Shown here piece after piece: positions 25,443-33,118 of a DNA stretch of 64,000 nucleotides. Position 1 is the first letter of the stretch, and the number at the start of each line of letters is the position of its first letter. Below the pieces are notes generated by a model. That model did no database searches, was not told the origin of the DNA, and saw only the letters and a program-made list of their open reading frames with translations. Source of the stretch: Streptomyces sp. NBC_01217 (GTDB lineage: Bacteria; Actinomycetota; Actinomycetes; Streptomycetales; Streptomycetaceae); assembly GCF_035994185.1 (NCBI RefSeq), contig NZ_CP108538.1:1116001-1180000 (forward strand). Reading direction: 5' to 3'. The position numbers and the translations under genes are program-made.

Positions 25443-26126
25443 TTGTCTTTTCTCACCATCGGACATCGCGGAGTGATGGGTGTCGAGCCGGAGAACACCC
25501 TGCGGTCCTTCGTCCATGCGGAACGGGCCGGGATGGACGCCATCGAACTGGATCTTCATCTGAGCAAGGACGGCGCGCTGGCCGTCATGCACGACGCCGA
25601 AGTGGACCGTACGACGGACGGCAGCGGTCCGATCGCCGACAAGACCCTGTCCGAGCTGCGTGAGCTCGATGCGGGGCTGGGCGAGCGGGTGCCGGTCTTC
25701 GAGGAGGTGCTCGACGCCGTACGGTCCCCCGTGCAGGCGGAGATCAAGGACGTGGCCGCGGCCCGCGCCCTGGCCGAGGTGATGCTGCGCCGCGGTCTGG
25801 TCGACCGGGTCGAGGTGTCGTCGTTCCACGACGAGGCGGTCGCCGAGATCGCCCAGCTGGTGCCGGGGGTACGGACCGTGCTCATCGCGAGCCGCTGGCG
25901 CGGCGACATCGTGGACCGGGCGAAGGCGGTGGGTGCGGCGACGCTGGCGCTGAACATCCGCCGACTCACCCTGGAGGTGGCCGAGCAAGCACACGCCGAA
26001 GGGCTGAAGGTCATCGGCTGGGTGGTGAACACCCAGGACCATCTGCGGCTGGTACGCGCCCTGCGACTGGACGGCGCGACCACCGACTACCCGGAGATCC
26101 GCCGCGCCGGCCGCTTCACCGCCTGA
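25443..26126 (+). CDS. glycerophosphodiester phosphodiesterase
   Basis: GDPD enzyme of 227 residues that hydrolyses deacylated phospholipids to glycerol-3-phosphate and an alcohol. It shows the full N-terminal signature: TIGHRGVMGVEPENTLRSF with catalytic His and Arg, then IELDLHLSKDGALAVMHD with the metal-binding Glu/Asp and second His. The C-terminal strand motifs are VIGWVVNT and GATTDYPEIRR. There is no signal peptide, so it is cytoplasmic. TTG 25443 is the start that gives the normal N-terminus; GGAAG lies about 9 bases before it. Confidence 0.93.
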   Translation: MSFLTIGHRGVMGVEPENTLRSFVHAERAGMDAIELDLHLSKDGALAVMHDAEVDRTTDGSGPIADKTLSELRELDAGLGERVPVFEEVLDAVRSPVQAEIKDVAAARALAEVMLRRGLVDRVEVSSFHDEAVAEIAQLVPGVRTVLIASRWRGDIVDRAKAVGAATLALNIRRLTLEVAEQAHAEGLKVIGWVVNTQDHLRLVRALRLDGATTDYPEIRRAGRFTA

Positions 26127-26138
26127 CCGCCGCGCCGC

Positions 26139-26690
26139 TCAGATCAGGTCCTTGACCAGCAGCTCGAACGTGAGGTCGTCGCGCTGCGGGATGCCGAAGC
26201 GCTCATCGCCGTACGGGAACGGGCTGAGCTTTCCCGTACGGCGGTAGCCGCGGCGCTCGTACCAGGCGATCAGTTCCTCGCGCACCGAGATCACGGTCAT
26301 GTGCATCTCGCGCACGCCCCAGCTCTCCCGGACGGTGCGCTCCGCCTCGGCGATGATCACCTTGCCGAGACCGGCTCCCTGCAGCTCGGGGCGGACCGCG
26401 AACATCCCGAAGTAGGCGGCGTCACCGCGGTGTTCGAGCTGGCAGCAGGCGACGGTCGCAGCGTCGCGCTCCACCACGAGCAGTCGGCTGCCGGGCGCCT
26501 CGATGACCTGGCGGACACCGTCCGGGTCGGTCCGCCGGCCCTGCAGGATGTCCGCCTCGGTGGTCCAGCCCGCCCGGCTGGAGTCCCCGCGGTACGCCGA
26601 CTCGATGAGCGTCACGAGCGCGGGCACATCGGCGTCGGCCGCGTCGCGGAAGGTCAGCTGTCCCGAGTCCTGGGCAGGGGCTGTGTCCAT
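26139..26690 (-). CDS. GNAT family N-acetyltransferase
   Basis: Acetyltransferase of 183 residues. The acetyl-CoA motif A is FAVRPELQGAGLGKVIIAEA and motif B is LIAWYERRGYRRTGK. The N-terminal half has the common LTFRDAADADVPALVTLIES pattern. Substrate could be a small molecule or protein N-terminus and cannot be read from the sequence. ATG 26690 has GGAGAG at a suitable distance. It converges on GDPD (12-base gap) and is divergent from the VOC gene. Confidence 0.92.
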   Translation of the reverse strand: MDTAPAQDSGQLTFRDAADADVPALVTLIESAYRGDSSRAGWTTEADILQGRRTDPDGVRQVIEAPGSRLLVVERDAATVACCQLEHRGDAAYFGMFAVRPELQGAGLGKVIIAEAERTVRESWGVREMHMTVISVREELIAWYERRGYRRTGKLSPFPYGDERFGIPQRDDLTFELLVKDLI

Positions 26691-26768
26691 GGCGGTGGCT
26701 CTCCGCTTCTCTGCTGTGGCCGTGCCGGAGCAGCGTAACCCGCATGCCCGGGGCCTATGGTCTGGCGC

Positions 26769-27155
26769 ATGGTTCATGTGCTGAGCAGCCGGATCCTGTT
26801 GCGTCCGGCCGATCCCGAGCGGTCACGGATCTTCTACGGCGAGTCCCTCGGGCTGCCCGTCTACCGGGAGTTCGGCACCGGCCCCGAGCGGGGCACGGTC
26901 TACTTCCTCGGCGGCGGCTTCCTGGAGGTGTCCGGACGCGCCGCGGCGCCCCCGGTGCCCGGCCTGGAACTGTGGCTGCAGGTCGCGGACGTCCGGGCGG
27001 CGCACGAGGAGCTGTCGGCCCGGGGCGTGGAGGTGCTGCGGCCGCCGGTGCGCGAGCCGTGGGGGCTGGTCGAGATGTGGATCCGCGATCCGGACGGGCA
27101 CCGGATCGTCGTGGTTGAGGTACCGGAGGACCATCCCCTGCGTTATCGCCCCTAG
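26769..27155 (+). CDS. VOC family (glyoxalase/bleomycin-resistance fold) protein
   Basis: Single-chain vicinal-oxygen-chelate protein of 128 residues with two beta-alpha-beta-beta-beta units: SRILLRPADPERSRIFYGES and GLELWLQVADVRAAHEEL, ending in MWIRDPDGHRIVVVEV with the usual metal-ligand Glu. Such proteins may be lyases, dioxygenases or drug-binding proteins. ATG 26769 lies 7 bases after a TATGGT -10-like box with no Shine-Dalgarno, so the mRNA is probably leaderless. An in-frame ATG at 26757 is within that box and unlikely. Confidence 0.9.
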   Translation: MVHVLSSRILLRPADPERSRIFYGESLGLPVYREFGTGPERGTVYFLGGGFLEVSGRAAAPPVPGLELWLQVADVRAAHEELSARGVEVLRPPVREPWGLVEMWIRDPDGHRIVVVEVPEDHPLRYRP

Positions 27156-27294
27156 AACCTGGGCGTCCTCGGTGCGCGGCGGGGAACACTCCCCTCGCGC
27201 GCTCCCGTGTACCTCCGTGCGCCGCGTACGACGATCCCTGCCCGGGCATCGACTAGGAGGGGACCTACGTCGTACGTCCAGGGGGAGGTGCGCT

Positions 27295-27888
27295 GTGCAC
27301 GGAACGGCGATGTCCGGCTGGCTGCTGATGGCACTGTGCGCGGTGACGGGCGCGTACTGCCTGCTGCGCACGCGCAGCGAGACCGGCGAGGGGCGCAGGA
27401 CGGCACGTGCGGAGGCGCTGATGGGCTTCGGCATGGCCGCCATGGCCGTGCCGGCCGCGGTCGTGACCCCGCCCGCGTGGGGGTGGGTGGTGTACGCGGC
27501 GCTGTTCGGCGCGGCCTCGTTGCGCGCGCTGTGGTTCTCCCGGCACAGCAGTCACCATCTGCACCATCTGGTCGGGTCGTCGGCGATGGTCTACATGGCG
27601 TTGGTGATGGCACCGGGCGGTGGAGGTGCGCATGGCGGGCACGGCGCACACGCGGGCCATGGCGTCGCGGCGTCGGCCGGGGGCATACCCGTGCTGACCG
27701 GACTGCTGCTGGCGTACTACGCGGTGTATGTGCTGCGTTCGGGGGCCCGGCTGATACCGGTTTCCGCCACGGCGGGCAGCGGCGGCGGTGAGCGGGCCGG
27801 GGATGGCTGGGGCGCATGGCCCGAGCTGGCCCTCGCGTGCCGGCTGACGATGGGGATCGCCATGTTCGCGATGCTGCTCACTCTGTGA
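27295..27888 (+). CDS. DUF5134 domain membrane protein with histidine-rich loop
   Basis: Integral membrane protein of 197 residues with about five to six helices (SGWLLMALCAVTGAYCLL; MGFGMAAMAVPAAVVTPPAW; WVVYAALFGAASLRALWF; VLTGLLLAYYAVYVL; LTMGIAMFAMLLTL). A loop of repeated Gly-His (APGGGGAHGGHGAHAGHG), preceded by HSSHHLHHL, gives ten or more histidines that could bind metal such as copper or zinc. GTG 27295 has GGGGGAGG about 6-7 bases upstream. It is 86 bases before an M56 peptidase gene. The function of DUF5134 is unknown; metal handling is a guess from the loop. Confidence 0.85.
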   Translation: MHGTAMSGWLLMALCAVTGAYCLLRTRSETGEGRRTARAEALMGFGMAAMAVPAAVVTPPAWGWVVYAALFGAASLRALWFSRHSSHHLHHLVGSSAMVYMALVMAPGGGGAHGGHGAHAGHGVAASAGGIPVLTGLLLAYYAVYVLRSGARLIPVSATAGSGGGERAGDGWGAWPELALACRLTMGIAMFAMLLTL

Positions 27889-27974
27889 GACAGGGAGCGG
27901 GCCAAACCGTGGCGTGCGTCACTTGCCGTGCACAGCCATATCCGTGGCTGCCGCGCCGCTCATAGGCTGACGCC

Positions 27975-28910
27975 ATGTTGGTCTCCCTCGTGCTGCTGCT
28001 GCTCGGCGCACTGGCCGCTGTCGTGACTCCGCGTCTGATGGCGCGGGCGCGGTGGCCCGAGCGCGAGCCCGTCATCGCGCTGTGGGTATGGCAGTGCGTG
28101 GTGGCCGGGGTGCTGCTCTCCTTCGCGCTCTCGATGACGTTCAGCGCGGCCGCGGCCTGGCAGGCGGTGCGCGGCCATGTGTTCGCGCCGGCACCGCGGG
28201 GCGTGATGGAGGCCTATGCGCTGGGCGGGTACGGATGGTGGTCCGCGGCGATGGCGGTGCTGCTGGCGCTCGGCGGGGTGTGGACGGCGGCGATGCTGAC
28301 GCGGGAGATCCACCGCACCCAGGTGCGTCGCAGGCGGCGCCGCGCCGAATTGCTGGTGCGCTCCCCGCTGATGCCCGGGGAGGAGCCCGGCGGCGGCCGG
28401 CTCGTCGTGCTGGAGGGTGAGCGCCCCGATGCCTGGTGGCTGCCCGGCGCCGCGCCTCAACTGGTCATCACGACAGCGGCACTTGGCCGCCTGAAGGGCC
28501 GTCAGCTGGATGCGGTGCTGGCCCATGAGCAGGGGCACGCGAGGGCCCGCCACGACTGGCTGCTGCACTGTTCCGGCGCGCTGGCGACCGGTTTTCCGCA
28601 GGTGCCGGTGTTCGCGGCCTTCCGGAACGAGATGCACCGGCTGGTCGAACTGGCCGCGGACGATGTGGCGTCGAGGCGCTTCGGACGGCTGACGATCGCG
28701 CTGGCCCTGGTGGAACTCAACGAGGACCGGGGCGTGTTCGGCCCGAGCCCGGCGCCGGACGCCCAGCTGCCGCTGCGGGTGAACCGGTTGCTGACCCCGG
28801 TGGAGCGGCTCACCGCGGGCCGTCGGCTCCGGCTGACCGCGGCGGCCGCCATGGTGCCGGTGATTCCGCTTCTTGTGGCCTTCATTCCGGGACTCAGCGC
28901 ACTGGGATAG
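27975..28910 (+). CDS. M56 family membrane metallopeptidase (BlaR1/HtpX-like)
   Basis: Membrane zinc protease of 311 residues. N-terminal helix LVSLVLLLLGALAAVVTP, further helices near residues 35-60 and 85-105, then a cytosolic catalytic part with HEQGH (~residue 184) and the third-ligand region LVELAADDVASRRFGR. A last helix is at the C-terminus. BlaR1-type relatives cleave a repressor, usually a BlaI/MecI protein encoded next door; no such gene is here. ATG follows a TAGGCT box by 6 bases without a ribosome site, so it is probably leaderless. Its substrate is unknown. Confidence 0.92.
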   Translation: MLVSLVLLLLGALAAVVTPRLMARARWPEREPVIALWVWQCVVAGVLLSFALSMTFSAAAAWQAVRGHVFAPAPRGVMEAYALGGYGWWSAAMAVLLALGGVWTAAMLTREIHRTQVRRRRRRAELLVRSPLMPGEEPGGGRLVVLEGERPDAWWLPGAAPQLVITTAALGRLKGRQLDAVLAHEQGHARARHDWLLHCSGALATGFPQVPVFAAFRNEMHRLVELAADDVASRRFGRLTIALALVELNEDRGVFGPSPAPDAQLPLRVNRLLTPVERLTAGRRLRLTAAAAMVPVIPLLVAFIPGLSALG

Positions 28911-28943
28911 CCGGGCGCGCGGATCTTCCGCGAAGATCGCCCC

Positions 28944-29642
28944 ATGCCATCCCTGACCTCCGCCCCACCGGCCCGCCCCCGTTCCCGCGTCACCCTCTTC
29001 GGCGCCTCCGTGGTCTGCGCGGCTGCCGCCCTGGCCCTGCTGGTCCTGGTCGCCGTGCGCTGGCTGCCGCTGATGACGCTGGACCGTACGGTCGCGCAGG
29101 CGCTGCACCGAAGGGCGGTCACCGAACCCGGTCTCGTCCACGCGAACCGGATCCTGACCGACTGGGCGTGGGATCCATGGACCATGCGCGCCCTGACCCT
29201 GGTGGCCGTGGTGGTGCTGTGGTGGCGCGGGGCGCGGGCGCTCGCGGTGTGGGCGGCGGCGGTGAGCCTGCTGTCGACCCTCCTCCAACAGGGGCTGAAG
29301 GCCGCGGTCGGCCGGGAGCGGCCGCACTGGCCGGACCCGGTGGATTCGGCCCATTTCTCAGCATTCCCCTCCGGTCACGCGATGACGGCGACGGTGACCT
29401 GTGGTCTGCTGCTCTGGCTGCTGCGGCGGCGCGGTACGGGGCCCTGGATGTGGTGGTCCGCGCTGGTGGTGGCAGGGGTCTCGGTGGTCGGGGTGGGCAT
29501 CACCCGGCTCTATCTGGGGGTGCACTGGCTGAGCGACGTCCTGGGCGGCTGGCTGCTGGGGGCGGCCCTGGTCGGATTCGCCGTCGCCGGGTTCGCCCGG
29601 TACGAGGGGCGCGGCGGACCGGTCTTGCCGCAGCGCTCCTGA
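28944..29642 (+). CDS. PAP2 family phosphatase
   Basis: Membrane lipid phosphatase of 232 residues with the three type-2 phosphatidic acid phosphatase motifs: KAAVGRERPHWPD (K-x6-RP), FPSGHAMTATV (PSGH, catalytic His) and TRLYLGVHWLSDVLGG (second catalytic His, with Thr in place of the usual Ser). Five to six helices surround them. It probably dephosphorylates undecaprenyl pyrophosphate, phosphatidate or a similar lipid at the outer membrane face. Separated from the M56 gene by 33 bases on the same strand, and 19 bases ahead of a HAD gene, so it may be part of a run of co-transcribed genes. Confidence 0.93.
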   Translation: MPSLTSAPPARPRSRVTLFGASVVCAAAALALLVLVAVRWLPLMTLDRTVAQALHRRAVTEPGLVHANRILTDWAWDPWTMRALTLVAVVVLWWRGARALAVWAAAVSLLSTLLQQGLKAAVGRERPHWPDPVDSAHFSAFPSGHAMTATVTCGLLLWLLRRRGTGPWMWWSALVVAGVSVVGVGITRLYLGVHWLSDVLGGWLLGAALVGFAVAGFARYEGRGGPVLPQRS

Positions 29643-29661
29643 ACCCGGGAGGATCGCGTCC

Positions 29662-30363
29662 ATGCAGATCAAGGGTGTGCTCTTCGACTTCTCCGGGACC
29701 CTCTTCCGTATCGAACCGGTCCGGTCCTGGCTGCGGGCGGTGCTGGCAGAGCGGGAGGTGACCGTGAACCAGTCCGACTTCGAGCGGTACGCGCGGGAGC
29801 TGGCGGCTGCCGGGGCGTTGCCGGGCGGTCCGCATCCTAAGGAGGTTCCGGACCGGCTCGCCTCCGTGTGGGCCACCCGCGACAAGAGCGCGGAGCTCCA
29901 CCGGGAGGCGTACACGGGCCTGGCACGGCAGGTGGCCCTGCCGGATTCGGGGATGTACGACGCGCTGTACGAGCGGCACAGGTCACCGGCTGCCTGGCGG
30001 CCCTATCCGGACGCGGCGGAGGTACTCGGCGCACTGCGCGACAGCGGCATCCGTGTCGGGGTGGTCAGCAACATCGGCTGGGATCTGCGGCCGGTGTTCC
30101 GGGCGCACGGTCTGGACGCCCTGGTCGACGCCTACGTCCTGTCGTACGAGCACGGCGTCCAGAAGCCGGACCCACGGCTCTTCCGCACCGCCTGCACACT
30201 TCTCGGGCAGGATCCGGCGGATGTGGTGATGGTCGGCGACGAGCCGCGCGCGGACGGCGGGGCGGCGGCGCTGGGCTGTGACGTGCGCTTTGTGCGGCAT
30301 CTACCGGTGGAGGAGAGGCCGGATGGGCTGCGGGTGCTCGGACTGGTGCCGGGCGTTGCCTGA
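29662..30363 (+). CDS. HAD family hydrolase with altered motif I
   Basis: HAD-superfamily protein of 233 residues. Motif I is LFDFSGTLFRI: the nucleophile Asp is present but the second Asp (acid/base) is Ser. Motif II is VGVVSNIGWDL, motif III Lys is in GVQKPDPRLFR, and motif IV is MVGDEPRADGGAA. A helical cap (residues ~20-90) indicates subclass I. Loss of the acid/base Asp is seen in some HAD enzymes that are not simple phosphatases, such as phosphonatases and dehalogenases, so the reaction is open. GGGAGG lies 9-10 bases before the ATG. Confidence 0.9.
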   Translation: MQIKGVLFDFSGTLFRIEPVRSWLRAVLAEREVTVNQSDFERYARELAAAGALPGGPHPKEVPDRLASVWATRDKSAELHREAYTGLARQVALPDSGMYDALYERHRSPAAWRPYPDAAEVLGALRDSGIRVGVVSNIGWDLRPVFRAHGLDALVDAYVLSYEHGVQKPDPRLFRTACTLLGQDPADVVMVGDEPRADGGAAALGCDVRFVRHLPVEERPDGLRVLGLVPGVA

Positions 30364-30432
30364 GAGACATGTGAGAGATGTCCCTGACGCCCAATGGGTC
30401 GGATTGTCACATCGGGGCTTTAGCCTGTACGC

Positions 30433-30612
30433 ATGTCCCGTTCTCCATGCCCCTCCGATTCCGTGCGTGCCGCCGCCGTGGTGAACAAAGAGATTCGTGA
30501 CCTGTGGCAGCGCTCCGGCGGCCACCTGTCCCCGGAGGACGAGGAGCAGTATCAGCGGCTGCTGGTGGAGTGGGCCGCGGCGACCGGCGGGAGCGCCAGG
30601 TCCGCCGCCTGA
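30433..30612 (+). CDS. small conserved-looking hypothetical protein (59 aa)
   Basis: Short gene starting at ATG 30433. The product begins MSRSPCPSDSVRAAAVVNKE and continues IRDLWQRSGGHLSPEDEEQY, then QRLLVEWAAATGG. The middle is strongly helical and acidic, without signal peptide or membrane segment. A TAGCCT box ends 6 bases before the ATG and no ribosome site is present, so it is probably leaderless. A strong terminator 20 bases after the stop supports a real transcription unit. Similar short proteins occur in Streptomyces; function unknown. Confidence 0.65.
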   Translation: MSRSPCPSDSVRAAAVVNKEIRDLWQRSGGHLSPEDEEQYQRLLVEWAAATGGSARSAA

Positions 30613-30632
30613 CGGCTGCAACGGTGGTCGCG

Positions 30633-30669
30633 GCGTCCCGCCGGGCGGGGAATCCGCCCGGCGGGACGC
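30633..30669. terminator. strong bidirectional terminator hairpin
   Basis: A perfect 16-base-pair GC stem (30633-30648 with 30654-30669) and a 5-base loop GGAAT. It lies between the plus-strand small protein and the convergent LVIVD gene, and can serve both. Confidence 0.9.
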
Positions 30670-30706
30670 GCTCGGTACGTGATGCGACCGGTTGGAGCGG
30701 GCCGGA

Positions 30707-32197
30707 TCAGCGGTCGAAGTAGTCCGGCTGCGTCTGGACATTGAGCTCGTCCAGCCGCACCCGCTTCGCCGGGTCGGTCCGCCGGTCGTCGATCTTCAGG
30801 ACGTCGAGGCCCTTGGCGATGTCGTTGGAGTAGATGTAGCCGTTGTAGTAGTAGACCGACCAGGGGCCGGCCGTGGTGACCGCGTCCGTGCTGACGGGGC
30901 CGCGCTCGAAGTAGCCGATCTCCCTGGGCTTCGAGGAGTCGGTGAAGTCCCACACCGAGACTCCGCCCTGGTACCAGGCCTGGACCATCAGGTCGCGGCC
31001 CTTGACCGGGATGATCGAACCGTTGTGGGCGACACAGACCTCCGTGGCGGCCTGCGGACGGTCGATCTTGAAGTAGCTGCGGAACACCAGCTTGCGGTGG
31101 TCTCCCCGGCCGACGATGTCGTAGATGCCGTCGGCGCCACGCTTCGGGCCGATCTCCTCGTTGCAGGTGGCAGCCCCACCGCCGCCGAGTTCATCGGTGA
31201 AGACGACCTTGTCCGCCTCCTGGTTGAACGTGGCGGAGTGCCAGAACGCGAAGTTCACGTTGTCCTGCACCCGGTCGATGATCCTGGGGTTCTCCGGGTC
31301 CTTGATTGAGAACAGCAGACCGTCGCCCATGCAGGCACCGGCCGCCAGGTCCTTGGAGGGCAGCACCGTGATGTCGTGGCAGCCGGTGGTCTTGGAGACA
31401 CCTGGGTTGGTGGGGGCGCCCGGGTTGCCGCCGTCCGCAAAGAGCACCGGGAAGTTCACGATCGCGGCCTTCTCGGGTGCGCTGCGCGGCACCTTGATGA
31501 CCGAGATCCCGTCGTGCGGCGGCTGGCAGTCGGGGAACGTCTCGTTCGGCGAGTACGAGGAGACGTACACGTATACGTTCTTGCGCTCGGGCACCAGTGT
31601 GTGGGTGTGCGACCCACAGGCGGTCTCGACGGCGGCGACGTACTTCGGGTTGCGCTTGTCGCTGATGTCGAAGACCTTCATGCCCTCCCAGGAGGACTTC
31701 TCCGTGGCGGGCTGGGTGGTGCTGGTGCAGGAGTTGTCGCTGCGCGAGGAGTCGGTGGACAGGAAGAGCAGGTTTCCCGAGACCGAGATGTCGTTCTGCG
31801 ACCCGGGACACAGGACCTGGGCGACCGTCTTCGGGTGCTTCGGACTGCTGATGTCGAAGATCCGGAAGCCGTCGTAGTTCCCCGCGAAGGCGTACTTCCC
31901 CTGGAAGGCCAGGTCCGTGTTCAGCCCCTTGAGCGCGTCCTTGGGTACGTTGGCCAGGTGGGTGATGTTCTGGCTGTGGACGATCTCGTCCACGCCGGGT
32001 ATCTCGCCGCCGGTGATGGCGGCCGTGGCTTCGGCTTCCTGTGCTGTGGAGACATCGGTACGGGCGGCGGCCGTGTCACCGGGGTCGGGCGTCGCGGCCG
32101 CGGGTCCGGCCGTCAGCAGCGTGGCGAGCAGCCCGGCGGCTGCCGCGGCCACACCCAGACGTCTGCGCCGCACCGGGCTCGTGTGCAACGAAATCAC
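30707..32197 (-). CDS. secreted LVIVD-repeat beta-propeller-like protein
   Basis: Exported protein of 496 residues. Signal peptide ~1-36 (RRRLGVAAAAAGLLATLLTA, cleavage after PAAA). The body is made of LVIVD-type blades, each about 50-60 residues with patterns such as GFRIFDISSPKHPKTVAQV, MKVFDISDKRNPKYVAAVE, LLFSIKDPENPRIIDRV and VSVWDFTDSSKPREIGYF. Such proteins fold as propellers and are thought to bind partners at the cell surface; no enzymatic role is known. GTG 32197 follows AGGGAGG by 5-6 bases. Divergent from the DUF305 lipoprotein gene, which shares its control region. Confidence 0.9.
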   Translation of the reverse strand: MISLHTSPVRRRRLGVAAAAAGLLATLLTAGPAAATPDPGDTAAARTDVSTAQEAEATAAITGGEIPGVDEIVHSQNITHLANVPKDALKGLNTDLAFQGKYAFAGNYDGFRIFDISSPKHPKTVAQVLCPGSQNDISVSGNLLFLSTDSSRSDNSCTSTTQPATEKSSWEGMKVFDISDKRNPKYVAAVETACGSHTHTLVPERKNVYVYVSSYSPNETFPDCQPPHDGISVIKVPRSAPEKAAIVNFPVLFADGGNPGAPTNPGVSKTTGCHDITVLPSKDLAAGACMGDGLLFSIKDPENPRIIDRVQDNVNFAFWHSATFNQEADKVVFTDELGGGGAATCNEEIGPKRGADGIYDIVGRGDHRKLVFRSYFKIDRPQAATEVCVAHNGSIIPVKGRDLMVQAWYQGGVSVWDFTDSSKPREIGYFERGPVSTDAVTTAGPWSVYYYNGYIYSNDIAKGLDVLKIDDRRTDPAKRVRLDELNVQTQPDYFDR

Positions 32198-32377
32198 TGC
32201 GTCCTCCCTTGTATCCGTACGTAGTTGAACTGTTCACGGACCCCGGCAGTATCGTCCTTCTCATGGCTTTCTCAACAGATGGCAACAGAGACGTAATGAA
32301 AGTTTCTGATCACTCTCGTGCGGAAGCGTGTTAGGACGGTTGGCAACCACCCCCATGTGGCATTGGAGGTCCACTTG

Positions 32378-33037
32378 TTGATCCGCCGTCAGTCCAGGTG
32401 TGTACGCCGGTCCGTTCTTGTCGCGGCCGTCCTGTCCGCCGCTCTCGCCCTGGGCGCGTGCGACGCCGGCAGCGGTGAGGACCGTACGAAGGCGCAGGCG
32501 GGTGTGGGGCCTTCGGTGGTGGCGCCCGGGAAGCCGGGAGAGCCCGCACGGACCCTGTCGGCCGAGGAGGCCGTGAAGGAGGCTGGGGACGACACCCCCA
32601 ACTCGGCCGACTTCCGCTATGTGCAGATGATGATCCAGCATCATTCCCAGGCGCTGGAGATGACCGGACTCGTCGCCGCCCGCTCCGACTCCACGCCCCT
32701 CAAGCGGCTCGCCGAGCGGATCTCCGCGGGCCAGAAGCCGGAGATCGGCGCCATGGAGGGGTGGCTCACACACAACGGTGGAGCCAGACCCACCACCGGC
32801 CACGATCACTCGGCGATGCCCGGGATGGCGACCCCGGCGCAGATCGAGCAGCTGCGCGCGGCGGACGGCGCGGCCTTCGACAAGCTCTTCCTGAAGCTGA
32901 TGATCACCCACCATCAGGGAGCGATCACGATGGCGACGGAGGTGCTCTCGCAGGGGAACAACGTGCAGGTCGAGGAGATGGCCGGGGACGTCGTCGCCCA
33001 GCAGACCGTGGAGATCGACCGGATGCGCGCGATGTAG
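32378..33037 (+). CDS. DUF305 lipoprotein with double-histidine motifs
   Basis: Lipoprotein of 219 residues. Signal peptide RRSVLVAAVLSAALALGAC ends in a lipobox. Two DUF305 halves form a ferritin-like four-helix protein: MMIQHHSQALEMTGL and LMITHHQGAITMATEV each carry an HH pair, and GHDHSAMPGM lies between. DUF305 proteins are often found near copper genes and probably bind metal. TTG at 32378 is chosen because GGAGG ends 8 bases before it; TTG 32375 is possible and would add one residue. Divergent from the LVIVD gene. Confidence 0.9.
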   Translation: MIRRQSRCVRRSVLVAAVLSAALALGACDAGSGEDRTKAQAGVGPSVVAPGKPGEPARTLSAEEAVKEAGDDTPNSADFRYVQMMIQHHSQALEMTGLVAARSDSTPLKRLAERISAGQKPEIGAMEGWLTHNGGARPTTGHDHSAMPGMATPAQIEQLRAADGAAFDKLFLKLMITHHQGAITMATEVLSQGNNVQVEEMAGDVVAQQTVEIDRMRAM

Positions 33038-33118
33038 CCGACGACGCCACGGCCGCGTCCGTCCCCCGCCCCGGCAACGGGTGCCATGCTGGAGGCATCC
33101 TGCGGGAAGAGGTGCGCC

